A DNA stretch of 64,000 nt from Candidatus Mediterraneibacter pullistercoris (GCA_019116885.1 DXAU01000018.1:24393-88392); one strand, 5' to 3'; counted from the stretch's first letter, positions 18,289 through 28,360 are shown. Notes: generated by a model not told the origin, from the letters alone. Translations and numbers: made by a program.

Positions 18289-20202
18289 ATGAAACACGGA
18301 TTTGTAAAAGTTGCCGCAGCCACGCCGGATATCCGGGTGGCAGATGCAGAGTTCAACACAGAGAAAATATGTGAAGCGATCAGCGAAGCCTGCAGACAGA
18401 AAGCGAAGATCATCGTGTTTCCGGAATTATGTGTGACCGGATATACATGCGGAGATCTGTTTACTCAGGATGTTCTTTTAAAAGCGGCGAAAGATGCTCT
18501 GATAAAGATTGCAGATCACACAAAGGACAAGGATATCCTGGCATTTGCCGGTGCGCCTCTGTCTGTCGGCGGCAAGCTGTACAATGTGGCGGCGGCAATG
18601 AATCAGGGAAAGATCATCGGGCTTACGACAAAGACATTTCTTCCAAATTACGCAGAATTCTATGAGATGCGGCAGTTTACACCGGGCCCGGATACAGCGG
18701 GATATATTCAGTTTAACGGGCAGAAAGTGCCTTTTGGCCCGCAGCTTTTGTTTAAAGCGGACCAGATGGAAGACCTGGTCGTATCTGCGGAGATCTGCGA
18801 GGATGTATGGTCTCCGGTTCCGCCGAGCATCGGAGCGGCTATTGAGGGGGCGACTGTGATCGTGAACTGTTCTGCCAGCGACGAAACGATCGGGAAAGAT
18901 ACTTACCGCAGAGAACTGATCGCCGGGCAGTCAGCGCGCCTGATCGCAGGATATATCTATGCGAACGCGGGAGAGGGGGAATCCACTACCGATGTGGTCT
19001 TTGGCGGACACAATATCATCGCGGAAAACGGCGCAGTTTTAAAGCAGGCAGACCGGTATCACAATGAGATCATTTATTCAGAACTGGATATTCAGAGGAT
19101 TGTAAACGAGAGACGGAAGAATACGACGTTTCAGGCAGCAGCTGTTCAGACGCTCATCCAGATTCCCTTTCATATCAGCAGAGAAGAGACAGCGCTTACA
19201 AGAAGATTCCCGAAGAATCCATTCGTGCCATCAGATGAAAACGTGAGAGCGCAGAGATGCGAGGAGATTCTGACGATCCAGGCGATGGGACTCAAGAAGC
19301 GTCTGGCACATACAAATTCCAGGACTGCTGTAGTGGGTATTTCAGGTGGTCTGGATTCTACACTTGCGCTTCTTGTGACAGCACGGGCGTTTGACATGCT
19401 CGGGCGTGATAAGAAAGACATCATCGCGGTGACGATGCCCTGTTTTGGAACAACGGACCGGACATATAATAATGCATGTGAGATGACGAGAAAGACGGGA
19501 GCCACACTAAAAGAGGTGCCGATCGCAGATGCGGTGAATGTCCATTTCCGGGATATCGGACAGGACCCGGAAAACCATGATGTGACTTATGAAAATTCCC
19601 AGGCAAGGGAGCGGACACAGGTACTCATGGATATTGCTAACCGGTCGGGGGGGATGGTCATTGGTACGGGCGATATGTCAGAGCTGGCGCTCGGCTGGGC
19701 AACCTATAACGGCGACCACATGTCTATGTACGGAGTCAATGCGTCTGTGCCAAAGACGCTGGTCCGCCATCTTGTCAGATATGCGGCGGATGAGACGTCT
19801 GACGGGGAACTGCGCAGGGTTCTTTATGATGTCCTCGATACGCCGGTGAGCCCGGAACTGCTTCCGCCAAAGGACGGAGACATTGCACAGAAGACAGAAG
19901 ATCTTGTAGGGCCTTATGAACTGCATGATTTCTTCTTATATTATATGATCCGTTTCGGATATGAGCCGGCGAAAGTTTTCAGGCTGGCAGAGCTGGTGTT
20001 TAACGGAGATTATGACAGGGAGACGATTCTGAAATGGCTGAAGACGTTCTGCAGGAGATTTTTCTCTCAGCAGTTCAAGCGCTCCTGCCTGCCGGACGGA
20101 CCGAAGATCGGTACGGTAGCGCTCTCTCCGCGGGGAGACTGGCGTATGCCGAGCGACGCGTGCGCGGCAGTATGGATGAAAGAACTGGATGAATTAGAAT
20201 AG
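18289..20202 (+). CDS. nadE: Glutamine-dependent NAD+ synthetase
   Basis: A 637-residue fusion of an N-terminal nitrilase-type glutaminase and a C-terminal NAD synthetase. It amidates nicotinate adenine dinucleotide with ATP. The glutaminase triad is visible as Glu in VFPELCVTGY, Lys in TKTFLPNYAEFYE and Cys in VSAEICEDVW. The synthetase P-loop is VVGISGGLDSTLAL (about residues 347-360). A TTG at 18268 extends the frame, but ATG 18289 follows AAAGGAAAGG and gives the normal N-terminus, so I use it. It lies 33 nt after hslO and 18 nt before the molybdopterin-binding gene. Confidence 0.96.
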   Translation: MKHGFVKVAAATPDIRVADAEFNTEKICEAISEACRQKAKIIVFPELCVTGYTCGDLFTQDVLLKAAKDALIKIADHTKDKDILAFAGAPLSVGGKLYNVAAAMNQGKIIGLTTKTFLPNYAEFYEMRQFTPGPDTAGYIQFNGQKVPFGPQLLFKADQMEDLVVSAEICEDVWSPVPPSIGAAIEGATVIVNCSASDETIGKDTYRRELIAGQSARLIAGYIYANAGEGESTTDVVFGGHNIIAENGAVLKQADRYHNEIIYSELDIQRIVNERRKNTTFQAAAVQTLIQIPFHISREETALTRRFPKNPFVPSDENVRAQRCEEILTIQAMGLKKRLAHTNSRTAVVGISGGLDSTLALLVTARAFDMLGRDKKDIIAVTMPCFGTTDRTYNNACEMTRKTGATLKEVPIADAVNVHFRDIGQDPENHDVTYENSQARERTQVLMDIANRSGGMVIGTGDMSELALGWATYNGDHMSMYGVNASVPKTLVRHLVRYAADETSDGELRRVLYDVLDTPVSPELLPPKDGDIAQKTEDLVGPYELHDFFLYYMIRFGYEPAKVFRLAELVFNGDYDRETILKWLKTFCRRFFSQQFKRSCLPDGPKIGTVALSPRGDWRMPSDACAAVWMKELDELE

Positions 20203-20220
20203 AAACAGGAGGGGAAGAAC

Positions 20221-21288
20221 ATGAAACTTATCAGGACAGAGGATGCAGTCGGCAGCGTACTCTGCCATGACATTACGCAGATCATCCCAGGCGTGGTGAA
20301 AGATGCAGTATTCCGAAAAGGACATGTGGTGACAGAAGAAGATATCCCGGTCCTGCTCTCTGTCGGGAAAGAGCATCTGTATGTATGGGAGAAGCAGGAA
20401 GGTATGCTCCATGAGAATGAAGCGGCCGAAGTGCTCCGCCAGGTGTGCCAGGGTGAATATATGAAAGCGTCAGAGGTAAAAGAGGGTAAGATCGAACTGA
20501 CGGCGGAAAAGGACGGGCTGCTGAAGATCGACCGAAAGAAGCTCAATGCAGTCAATGCCATGGGACAGATTGTCCTTGCCTCCAGACATGGGGATTTCCC
20601 GGTGAATAAGGGCGACAAGATCGTAGGGATGCGAGTGGTTCCTCTTGTGATAGAAGAGGAGAAAATGGAGCGTGTAAAAGAAATATGCGGTGACGAACCT
20701 GTTTTCTGCATACTTCCGTTCCGCCAGATGAAAGCAGGGATTATCGCTACAGGAAGCGAAGTCTGCCACGGGCGCATTGAAGACAAATTCACCCCTGTGG
20801 TAAAAGACAAATTAGAAGAGTGCGGTGTGGAAGTGATGGGACATATCCTGTGTGATGACGATGCAGAGATGACCACAGGAGCTATCAATGACTGGATTGC
20901 AAAGGGTGCAGACATGGTTGTCTGTACAGGCGGCATGAGCGTGGACCCGGATGACCGTACGCCGCTTGCGATCCGCAATGCGTCAGACGAAGTGATTACT
21001 TATGGAGCTCCTGTTCTGCCCGGAGCTATGTTTATGCTGGCTTACAGGAAACGCCCGGACAGGGATGGAGCATCCGGCGGTGTGGGTGCAATCCGCGGCG
21101 GAGACATCCCGATTCTGGGACTGCCCGGATGCGTGATGTACTCGAAACGAACCATTTTTGACCTTGTGCTGCCGCGGATCGCTGCCGGTGAACATCTGAG
21201 TGCGGACGATTTCAGCGTGCTGGGTGAGGGCGGATTGTGTCTGAACTGTAAAGTATGTACATACCCGAACTGTGGATTTGGGAAATAG
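20221..21288 (+). CDS. Molybdopterin-binding (MoeA/MogA-like) protein with C-terminal Cys cluster
   Basis: A 355-residue protein. Residues about 1-165 are an N-terminal beta-rich region related to the MoeA family, and about 170-315 hold the molybdopterin-binding domain with the conserved VCTGGMSVDPDDRTP motif and the GLPGCVMY segment. The last 16 residues contain four cysteines spaced CxxCxxCxxxxC just before the end, a metal-site pattern absent from E. coli MoeA. It probably handles molybdenum cofactor insertion or sensing, but no molybdoenzyme or moa/moe genes lie in this window. It is the last gene of the hslO-nadE transcript and faces an AraC gene tail to tail, 8 bp away. Confidence 0.85.
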   Translation: MKLIRTEDAVGSVLCHDITQIIPGVVKDAVFRKGHVVTEEDIPVLLSVGKEHLYVWEKQEGMLHENEAAEVLRQVCQGEYMKASEVKEGKIELTAEKDGLLKIDRKKLNAVNAMGQIVLASRHGDFPVNKGDKIVGMRVVPLVIEEEKMERVKEICGDEPVFCILPFRQMKAGIIATGSEVCHGRIEDKFTPVVKDKLEECGVEVMGHILCDDDAEMTTGAINDWIAKGADMVVCTGGMSVDPDDRTPLAIRNASDEVITYGAPVLPGAMFMLAYRKRPDRDGASGGVGAIRGGDIPILGLPGCVMYSKRTIFDLVLPRIAAGEHLSADDFSVLGEGGLCLNCKVCTYPNCGFGK

Positions 21289-21296
21289 AATTCTTG

Positions 21297-22172
21297 CTAC
21301 TGTGCGCGCCATTTTCCTGGTGACATCCCATATTTCCGTTTAAAGATGCGGTTGAAATATGACAGGTTGTCAAAGCCGCTCTGCTCTGCGATTTCAAGGA
21401 CGGAACTGCCCGAAGTCCTCAATAGCCGTTCTGCCATGGTCAGACGGTAATCGTTAAGATAATCGATAAATCCGGTTCCCATGTGCCGCTTGAAGAATTT
21501 CATGAAATGGGATTTACTGTAGTAGGTAAGGGCGGCCATGTCATCGATAGTGAGGCGCTCCGCGTAGTTCTCTTCCACATATTTCAGTATGGTCTTCATT
21601 TTTTCAAGAGACTTCGTCTGTGATACAGGCGTGGTCTCTTTTTTCTGCCGGTGGGAAATGAGCAGATAGAAGAACTGGAAAAGAAGCCCCTTTACCGCGA
21701 GCTGATATCCCTCGGTCCTTGCGTCGCAGAGCAGATCGATCCGGCGGATACATTCAGAGACGTCTTTATAGCAGGGCAGAGCTGGAGTGAGGAACGTCTC
21801 GGAAGGAATATCCCCGTTCATGAAAGGACAGATGAAACGGACAGCACACAGATCATTGCTGCCGGAAATGAGCAGTTCAGGCTTCATGATGATGTTTTCA
21901 TACTCCATTGAATATCCATGTTCCTGCTCGATGGAGTGGAGCTGTCCGGGACGGATGAGGACGATATCTCCTGATGTGACAGAACGCTTCTCCAGATCCG
22001 CAGAGACGATGCCCCGGCCTTTTTTAATGACGATCAGTTCCAGCTCGGCATGCCAGTGGAGCGGAACTTGGGGAAAGTCTCCCGGGATGGAGCAGAGATA
22101 GGTGTTGTAGGGGAACTGTTCGTCCGTATGCGTTTTTGTCTCGTGATAATTCTGGTATTCGTTCAGGTTCAT
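21297..22172 (-). CDS. AraC-family regulator, divergent from glgP
   Basis: A 291-residue one-component regulator. The N-terminal cupin sensor carries VPLHWHAELELIVIKKGRG (residues about 36-54). The paired helix-turn-helix domain fills the last 100 residues (LTIDDMAALTYYSKSHFMKF and SVLEIAEQSGFDNLSYFNRI). AAAGGG precedes the ATG. It is divergent from glgP-malQ across 249 bp and is similar in layout to the AraC gene beside the alpha-glucosidase, so the two are probably related sugar regulators. The ligand is unknown. Confidence 0.92.
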   Translation of the reverse strand: MNLNEYQNYHETKTHTDEQFPYNTYLCSIPGDFPQVPLHWHAELELIVIKKGRGIVSADLEKRSVTSGDIVLIRPGQLHSIEQEHGYSMEYENIIMKPELLISGSNDLCAVRFICPFMNGDIPSETFLTPALPCYKDVSECIRRIDLLCDARTEGYQLAVKGLLFQFFYLLISHRQKKETTPVSQTKSLEKMKTILKYVEENYAERLTIDDMAALTYYSKSHFMKFFKRHMGTGFIDYLNDYRLTMAERLLRTSGSSVLEIAEQSGFDNLSYFNRIFKRKYGMSPGKWRAQ

Positions 22173-22288
22173 TTTTGTTCCCTTTCTGAATGGATTCTGC
22201 GCTCATCACATCAGCCTGTCAGCCGCCGGATTCTTATGCAAGCATAAATCCGCCTTCTGACATCAGATGGCTGAACTGTTATGATAGT

Positions 22289-22345
22289 ATTGTACAATAA
22301 AACGAAAGTATATTGCAAGAAATTCAGTGGGATTAGTACTATAAT
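22289..22345 (+). promoter_or_regulatory. Probable AraC-activated promoter of glgP-malQ
   Basis: TATAAT at 22340-22345 is the -10, 77 bp before the glgP start. The -35 position has no TTGACA match. ATTG-containing half-sites lie at 22289 (ATTGTACAA) and 22312 (ATTGCAAGAAA), 23 bp apart. The second resembles the half-site near the alpha-glucosidase promoter (ATTGTGCAAGAA). Control by the divergent AraC protein is inference. Confidence 0.45.
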
Positions 22346-22421
22346 GCGAATCATAAGGTGACAGTGTAAACTGTATTTAAGATCAGACATATGGATTTTT
22401 TCTGAAAGGAGAACTACTATC

Positions 22422-24674
22422 ATGAACATTCAGGAAAAGGTAGAAGCGTACCTTGGAAAGCCGGTTGCAGAGGCTTCCAACAAAGAGATCTATGACGGGC
22501 TGCTCGCGGCCGTACAGGAGATGGCAGCAGAGAAAGAGCGCACAGACAGCAAGAAGAAACTTTACTACATTTCAGCAGAGTTCCTGATCGGAAAGCTGCT
22601 CTCCAACAATATGATAAACTTAGGCATCTATCAGGAAGTAAAAGAGATGCTCGAGAAGAACGGTAAAGATATCTGCCAGATCGAGGAGGCCGAGCCGGAG
22701 CCGTCGCTCGGAAACGGCGGACTCGGACGTCTTGCTGCATGTTTCCTTGATTCTATTGCCACGCTCGGACTGGCAGGTGACGGAATCGGGCTGAACTACC
22801 ATCTTGGTCTGTTCAAGCAGGAGTTTGAAGATCATTTACAGAAAGAAACTCCGAACCCGTGGATCGAGGAGAAGTCATGGCTTAAGAAAACGGATACAGT
22901 ATATCCGGTACAGTTCAAAGGGCTTAATGTCAATGCGAGAATGTATGACATTGAGGTGACAGGCTACAATAATAAGACAAATAAACTTCATCTCTTCGAT
23001 ATTGACTCTGTTGATGAGTCTATCGTGGAAGACGGAATTGATTTCGATAAAAATGATATCGAGAAGAATCTGACGCTGTTCCTCTATCCGGATGACAGTG
23101 ACGAACAGGGAAGGCTGCTCCGCATCTATCAGCAGTACCTTATGGTAAGTGCGGGGGCTCAGCTCATCCTTGATGAGTGCACGGCAAAAGGATGCAATCT
23201 GTATGACCTGCCGGACTACGCAGTGATCCAGATCAACGATACACATCCGACCATGGTAATTCCGGAGATGATCCGTCTGCTCGTGGAGAGAGGCATGGAT
23301 ATGGATGACGCCATTGATGTTGTGTCCAGAACATGTGCATATACGAACCACACGATCCTTGCCGAGGCGCTGGAGAAATGGCCGGTTCACTATCTGAAGA
23401 AAGTTGTGCCGCAGCTTATGCCGATCATCGAGGTGCTGGATGACAAAGTAAGAAGAAAATACGAGGATGAGAGCGTTGCCATCATCGACCGCAATGATAC
23501 GGTGCATATGGCACACATCGATATCCACTACGGATTCAGTGTAAACGGCGTTGCGGCGCTTCACACAGAGATACTCAAGAATTCCGAGCTGAATAACTTC
23601 TATAAGATTTATCCGGAGAAGTTCAACAACAAGACGAACGGGATCACATTCCGCCGCTGGCTTATCCACTGCAATCCGCGTCTGACAGCTCTGCTTGATG
23701 AGACGATCGGAGAGGGATACAAGAAGAACGCAGCAGAACTTGAGAAACTTCTGGCATACAAAGATGACGACAAAGTGCTCGACAAGCTGCTTGAGATCAA
23801 ACATAAAAACAAAGAAGACCTCTGCGCTTACCTGCACGAGACTCAGGGTTTGGAAGTGAGCCCGGATACAATTTTTGATATTCAGATAAAGCGTCTCCAT
23901 GAGTACAAACGCCAGCAGCTCAATGCACTGTACATCATTGACAAATATCTGGAGATCAAGGCTGGAAAGATCCCGGCGGCTCCGGTGACAGCGATCTTCG
24001 GCGCGAAGGCAGCTCCGGCTTACGTGATTGCAAAGGATATCATTCATCTGATCCTCTGTCTGCAGGAGATTATCAACAATGATCCTGAGGTAAACAAATA
24101 TTTAAGAGTCGTCATGGTAGAGAACTACAATGTGACAAAGGCGGGAAAACTGATCCCTGCCTGCGATATCTCCGAGCAGATATCCCTTGCTTCCAAAGAG
24201 GCGAGCGGCACAGGAAACATGAAATTCATGCTCAACGGCGCTGTGACTCTCGGAACCGAGGACGGAGCAAATGTAGAGATACACGAAGCTGTGGGCGACG
24301 ACAATATCTTTGTATTCGGCGCGTCCAGTGACGAAGTGATCGAACATTATGCAAAAGCTGATTATGTTTCAAAAGATTACTATGAAAATAACGAGGCAAT
24401 CAAGGATGCGGTCGACTTCATCACAGGCAAGGAGATGCTCAAAGTGGGATGCGAGGAGAACCTGACACGCCTGAAAAATGAACTGATTAATAAAGACTGG
24501 TTCATGACTCTTCTGGATTTTGACTCTTACAAAGAGACAAAAGAGAAAGCCCTCGCTGCATATGCTGACAGAAAAGCATGGGCGAAGATGATTCTGGTCA
24601 ACATCGCGAAAGCAGGATTCTTCTCATCTGACCGTACGATCGAAGAGTACAACAGGGATATCTGGCATTTATAA
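22422..24674 (+). CDS. glgP: Glycogen/maltodextrin phosphorylase
   Basis: A 750-residue GT35 enzyme that cleaves alpha-1,4-glucan with phosphate to glucose-1-phosphate. Visible marks include [18 protein letters not shown] (about residues 90-107), the central [29 protein letters not shown], and the pyridoxal phosphate site [15 protein letters not shown] with the cofactor lysine near residue 601. Length is slightly shorter than animal or E. coli enzymes and typical for Clostridia. A GAAAGGAG site precedes the ATG. malQ follows 10 nt downstream, so the two form a maltodextrin-using unit, with the divergent AraC gene as likely controller. Confidence 0.97.
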   Translation: MNIQEKVEAYLGKPVAEASNKEIYDGLLAAVQEMAAEKERTDSKKKLYYISAEFLIGKLLSNNMINLGIYQEVKEMLEKNGKDICQIEEAEPEPSLGNGGLGRLAACFLDSIATLGLAGDGIGLNYHLGLFKQEFEDHLQKETPNPWIEEKSWLKKTDTVYPVQFKGLNVNARMYDIEVTGYNNKTNKLHLFDIDSVDESIVEDGIDFDKNDIEKNLTLFLYPDDSDEQGRLLRIYQQYLMVSAGAQLILDECTAKGCNLYDLPDYAVIQINDTHPTMVIPEMIRLLVERGMDMDDAIDVVSRTCAYTNHTILAEALEKWPVHYLKKVVPQLMPIIEVLDDKVRRKYEDESVAIIDRNDTVHMAHIDIHYGFSVNGVAALHTEILKNSELNNFYKIYPEKFNNKTNGITFRRWLIHCNPRLTALLDETIGEGYKKNAAELEKLLAYKDDDKVLDKLLEIKHKNKEDLCAYLHETQGLEVSPDTIFDIQIKRLHEYKRQQLNALYIIDKYLEIKAGKIPAAPVTAIFGAKAAPAYVIAKDIIHLILCLQEIINNDPEVNKYLRVVMVENYNVTKAGKLIPACDISEQISLASKEASGTGNMKFMLNGAVTLGTEDGANVEIHEAVGDDNIFVFGASSDEVIEHYAKADYVSKDYYENNEAIKDAVDFITGKEMLKVGCEENLTRLKNELINKDWFMTLLDFDSYKETKEKALAAYADRKAWAKMILVNIAKAGFFSSDRTIEEYNRDIWHL

Positions 24675-24684
24675 GGAGGAAAAA

Positions 24685-26205
24685 ATGAAAAGAGCAAGCG
24701 GAATCTTATTACCGGTATTTTCCCTTCCGTCAAAGTACGGGATCGGGTGTTTCTCTAAGGAAGCCTATAAATTCGTGGATATGCTAAAGGAGGCGGGCCA
24801 GAGCTTCTGGCAGATACTTCCGCTTGGACCGACTGGTTACGGGGACTCCCCGTACCAGTCTTTCTCCACGTTCGCGGGAAATCCTTATTTCATTGACTTA
24901 AAGACTCTCATCAGAGAAGGACTTCTGACGAAAAAAGAGTGCAAAGCGTACGATTTCGGCGCTCAGACAGACTGCATCGACTATGAGAAAATCTACAATT
25001 CCAGATTCAAGGCGCTGAAAAAAGCGTATGACCGTTTCTGTGAAAATGGCGGCGAGAGAAGTGGGGACTATGAGACATTCGTCACAGAACAGGCTTTCTG
25101 GCTGGATGACTACAGTCTGTATATGGCTGTGAAAGATAATCACGGCGGAGTGAGCTGGAGTGAATGGGATGCTCCGCTCAAGAACAGGGAAGAGGCAGCT
25201 CTTGACGCTGCGAGAGAAGAACTTGCAGAGGAGATCGGTTTTTACAAATTCCAGCAGTATGAATTTGACAAGCAGTGGAAGAAACTCCATGCCTATGCAA
25301 ACGAGAACGGAATTCAGATCATCGGCGATATCCCGATCTATGTGGCATTTGACAGCGCGGATACATGGGCAGCGCCGGAAATGTTCCAGTTCGATGACAA
25401 TAACGAACCGACCGGAGTGGCAGGATGTCCGCCGGACGCGTTTTCCGCTACGGGGCAGCTCTGGGGCAATCCGCTCTATGACTGGGAGTATCATAAAAAG
25501 ACAGGATATGAGTGGTGGATCAAGAGGATCGAATACTGCTTCAAACTTTATGATGTCGTGCGCATCGATCATTTCCGCGGATTTGACGAGTATTACTCGA
25601 TCCCGTACGGTGAAGATACCGCCGTGAACGGAAAATGGATGCCGGGACCGGGAATGGATCTGTTCCGCGCGATCGAGACGAAGCTTGGCAGGCCGGCGAT
25701 CATTGCAGAAGATCTTGGTTTCCTTACGCCGAGCGTTCTGAAACTGCTGAAAGACAGCGGATTTCCAGGTATGAAAGTGCTCCAGTTCGCGTTCGACGCG
25801 CGGGAGTCGTCCAATTATCTGCCCCACACCTATCCGGCCAACTGTGTGGTCTACACCGGTACGCACGATAATGATACGACAAGAGGCTGGTATCATGAGG
25901 TGGGGAAAGAAGCAAGAGACTTCGCCAAAGAATATATGTGCAAAGAAAGACTTGACGAAGATTCGCTGGCAGAAGACTTTATCGCCATGGCGATGAGCAG
26001 CGTTGCGGATCTGTGCGTGATCCCGCTGCAGGATTACTTGAATCTCGGCAGCGAAGCCCGCATCAACATCCCATCCACACTTGGCGGAAACTGGGTGTGG
26101 CGGATGAAGAAAGGGCAGTTCGACAAACAGACCGTAAAAGAGATTCAAAGAGTAACCAGGCTCTATGGACGGCAGAGGGAAGCAGATCCGCAAGAGACAG
26201 AGTGA
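24685..26205 (+). CDS. malQ: 4-alpha-glucanotransferase (amylomaltase)
   Basis: A 506-residue GH77 enzyme that disproportionates maltodextrins so that glgP can keep working. Conserved parts are RASGILLPVFSLPSKYGIG at the start, FWQILPLGPTGYGDSPYQS, the catalytic segment VVRIDHFRGFD (nucleophile Asp near residue 294), IIAEDLGFLTPSV (acid/base Glu near residue 340) and the third carboxylate in YTGTHDNDTTRGW. Length matches the bacterial type I family. It starts 10 nt after the glgP stop with AAGGAGG. The short tail after VTRLYGRQREADPQ is normal. Confidence 0.97.
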   Translation: MKRASGILLPVFSLPSKYGIGCFSKEAYKFVDMLKEAGQSFWQILPLGPTGYGDSPYQSFSTFAGNPYFIDLKTLIREGLLTKKECKAYDFGAQTDCIDYEKIYNSRFKALKKAYDRFCENGGERSGDYETFVTEQAFWLDDYSLYMAVKDNHGGVSWSEWDAPLKNREEAALDAAREELAEEIGFYKFQQYEFDKQWKKLHAYANENGIQIIGDIPIYVAFDSADTWAAPEMFQFDDNNEPTGVAGCPPDAFSATGQLWGNPLYDWEYHKKTGYEWWIKRIEYCFKLYDVVRIDHFRGFDEYYSIPYGEDTAVNGKWMPGPGMDLFRAIETKLGRPAIIAEDLGFLTPSVLKLLKDSGFPGMKVLQFAFDARESSNYLPHTYPANCVVYTGTHDNDTTRGWYHEVGKEARDFAKEYMCKERLDEDSLAEDFIAMAMSSVADLCVIPLQDYLNLGSEARINIPSTLGGNWVWRMKKGQFDKQTVKEIQRVTRLYGRQREADPQETE

Positions 26206-26219
26206 GGGCGTGGAAGAAC

Positions 26220-26681
26220 TTACTTCACCAGAGTCCATATCCAGTATATAAGACCGAGGATCCAGCTTGTGAATATACCATAAAGTATGACCGGTCCGGC
26301 TATCGTAAATATCTTGCAGCCAATGCCGAAGACCTGACCTTCTTTCTTATACTCCACGGCGGGAGCTGCGACTGAGTTGGCAAATCCTGTAATGGGGACG
26401 AGTGCGCCGGCGCCGCCCCATTTCGCCAGCCGGGGATAGATGCCGGTGCCGGTCAGAAGAACACTTAAGAGAACCAGTATCATTGAAGTCCAGCTCCCAC
26501 ATTCATCTGTGGGAAGACCCTGGATTTCACAGTAGTGGAAGATAACCTGACCCAGACAGCAGATAGTGCCTCCTAGAAGAAAGGCTTTGACCATATTCAG
26601 CCATACGTTGTGCCGAGGTGTCTTCTGCTTTACATACTGTTCATATTCTTTTTCATGTTTTAAACGCTGTATTTTATCCAT
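26220..26681 (-). CDS. spoVAC: Stage V sporulation protein AC
   Basis: A 153-residue membrane protein of the SpoVA dipicolinic-acid channel, made in the forespore and placed in the spore inner membrane. It has about four hydrophobic helices and the conserved segment GGAGALVPITGFANSVAAPAVEYKKEG near residue 90. The N-terminus is basic and cytoplasmic (MDKIQRLKHEKEYEQYVKQK). AAAGGAG precedes the ATG. It runs opposite to spoVAD and spoVAE, from which it is separated by a 189-bp divergent gap; in most spore-formers these three genes form one operon. Confidence 0.93.
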   Translation of the reverse strand: MDKIQRLKHEKEYEQYVKQKTPRHNVWLNMVKAFLLGGTICCLGQVIFHYCEIQGLPTDECGSWTSMILVLLSVLLTGTGIYPRLAKWGGAGALVPITGFANSVAAPAVEYKKEGQVFGIGCKIFTIAGPVILYGIFTSWILGLIYWIWTLVK

Positions 26682-26870
26682 ATCAGTGTCTCCTTTTGAC
26701 AGTTTCTGTTAGTATCTTTATTTTTTCTGTAAATATACCCCTAAGAATGATACATATTTCTGGAAGAGATGCAGATAATATTTCTCAAAGCCGCAGTCAG
26801 ATGCCGGATGGAAGCCGCAGCGGCTGAAGTCTGCTCCGGCGGCATACAGCAAAGAAATGAGGATATTAGT

Positions 26871-27968
26871 ATGGAACATTTCACAGATGGACAGATCACA
26901 AGAGGAAAACAGAGCCTGATATTCGAGAATCCGCCTTATATCGTGAGCGCCGCATCTGTTGTGGGAAGCAAGGAGGCCGAAGGCCCGCTCGGAAAACTGT
27001 TTGATATGACCAATGAGGATGACCTTTTCGGAGCCCAGACATGGGAGGAAGCGGAAAGTACCATGCAGAAAGAAGCGTGTGTGCTTGCGCTTGGAAAGAG
27101 CCATATAAAAGCAGAAGAAATACGTTATCTGTTCGGCGGAGATCTCCTCAGACAGGGAATTGCAACGTCAATGGGGGTGGAGGCTCTGCAGATCCCGATG
27201 TTTGGTCTGTACGGAGCGTGTTCGACATCAGGTGAAGCGCTGGCCCTGGCAGGAATGAGTGCTGCGGCAGGGTATGGGAGATATATGCTGGCGGTGACAT
27301 CAAGTCATTTCGGGAGTGCGGAGAAAGAGTTTCGATTTCCGCTTGGTTATGCAAACCAGCGTCCGCTCTCGGCACACTGGACCGTGACAGGAAGCGGAGC
27401 TTTTCTTGTGCGCGCCGCAGAGGAAGAAAGTCCGGCAGAAGATCCGTATTCATCAGAACCAGCGGAGACAGATGTGGATACCTCCACACTCTCTCATGTG
27501 AGGATCACAGGGGTAACTGTAGGAAAGATCGTGGATTACGGCCTTAAAGACTCACAGAATATGGGGGCGTGCATGGCTCCCGCCGCGATGGACACTATCG
27601 TACAGAATTTTGAGGACATGGGCTGGAATGAGGAGGATTACGACCGTATTATTACCGGAGATCTGGGGAACGTGGGGCAGTCGATTCTGTTCGACCTTGT
27701 AAGAGGGAAAGGGTATGATATCAGAAAGAAACACCTTGACTGTGGTATGACTATATATGACCGGGAAAGACAGGATACTCACGCAGGAGGGAGCGGCTGC
27801 GGATGTGCGGCCGTCACCCTGGCGTCTTTCATCCTCCCCAAGATTGAAAAAGGTGAGTGGAAAAGGGTGCTGTTTGTTCCGACAGGAGCACTGCTCTCTA
27901 CAGTGAGCTTTAATGAGGGCGCGAGCGTTCCTGGAATCGCGCATGGGATTATTCTGGAACACTTTTAG
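26871..27968 (+). CDS. spoVAD: Stage V sporulation protein AD
   Basis: A 365-residue soluble, thiolase-fold protein that binds dipicolinic acid for uptake into the forespore. Conserved parts are QSLIFENPPYIVSAASVVGS near the start, MFGLYGACSTSGEAL (about residues 110-124), HWTVTGSGAFLV and GGSGCGCAAVTLAS (about residues 305-318). The frame extends upstream to 26769, but the ATG at 26871 has GAGG 8 nt upstream and gives the normal N-terminus. An acidic stretch of some 22 residues (about 184-206, rich in Glu, Asp, Ser and Pro) interrupts the core. spoVAE follows 35 nt downstream. Confidence 0.94.
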   Translation: MEHFTDGQITRGKQSLIFENPPYIVSAASVVGSKEAEGPLGKLFDMTNEDDLFGAQTWEEAESTMQKEACVLALGKSHIKAEEIRYLFGGDLLRQGIATSMGVEALQIPMFGLYGACSTSGEALALAGMSAAAGYGRYMLAVTSSHFGSAEKEFRFPLGYANQRPLSAHWTVTGSGAFLVRAAEEESPAEDPYSSEPAETDVDTSTLSHVRITGVTVGKIVDYGLKDSQNMGACMAPAAMDTIVQNFEDMGWNEEDYDRIITGDLGNVGQSILFDLVRGKGYDIRKKHLDCGMTIYDRERQDTHAGGSGCGCAAVTLASFILPKIEKGEWKRVLFVPTGALLSTVSFNEGASVPGIAHGIILEHF

Positions 27969-28003
27969 AACATCAGAGTATAAGGAGAAAGAGAGGACAA
28001 ACA

Positions 28004-28360
28004 ATGGAATATATTACAGCATTTACAGTTGGCGGGCTGATCTGCGCGCTTGTGCAGATACTGCTCGACCGGACGAAACTGATGCCGGGACGCATCATGG
28101 TGCTCCTCGTATGCTCGGGGGCACTGCTTGGCTTCTGCGGAATATACAAACCGTTTCAGGAGTTTGCGGGTTCGGGTGCAAGCGTTCCGCTCCTGGGATT
28201 TGGCAATCTGCTCTGGCAGGGGGTGAAAGAGGCAGTTGACGAATACGGATTTATCGGGATATTCATGGGCGGATTTAAGGCAAGTGCAGTAGGGATATCC
28301 GCGGCCCTTGTATTTGCCTACATCGCATCGTTTATCTTTGAACCGAAAATGAAGAAATAA
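28004..28360 (+). CDS. spoVAE: Stage V sporulation protein AE
   Basis: A 118-residue membrane protein of the SpoVA channel with about four hydrophobic helices. Family marks are ICALVQILLDRTKLMPGRIM (about residues 14-33), the glycine-rich segment GSGASVPLLGFGNLLWQGV (about 57-75) and the final FIGIFMGGFKASAVGISAAL. GAGAGG precedes the ATG. It follows spoVAD by 35 nt. spoVAC is inverted upstream, and no spoVAA, spoVAB or spoVAF gene is in the window, so this is the reduced clostridial set. Confidence 0.93.
   Translation: MEYITAFTVGGLICALVQILLDRTKLMPGRIMVLLVCSGALLGFCGIYKPFQEFAGSGASVPLLGFGNLLWQGVKEAVDEYGFIGIFMGGFKASAVGISAALVFAYIASFIFEPKMKK

Noticed and set aside
22875..24047. A 390-codon open frame antisense to glgP
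   Set aside because: It lies wholly within the glycogen phosphorylase coding frame, lacks domains and a ribosome site; antisense openness is a codon-bias effect.
24898..26238. A 446-codon open frame antisense to malQ
   Set aside because: Same reason: complementary to a clear amylomaltase gene, with no recognisable motif.
26682..26870. Sigma-G promoters in the spoVAC/spoVAD gap
   Set aside because: Several AT-rich partial matches exist on both strands but none has a convincing -35/-10 pair, so none is annotated.
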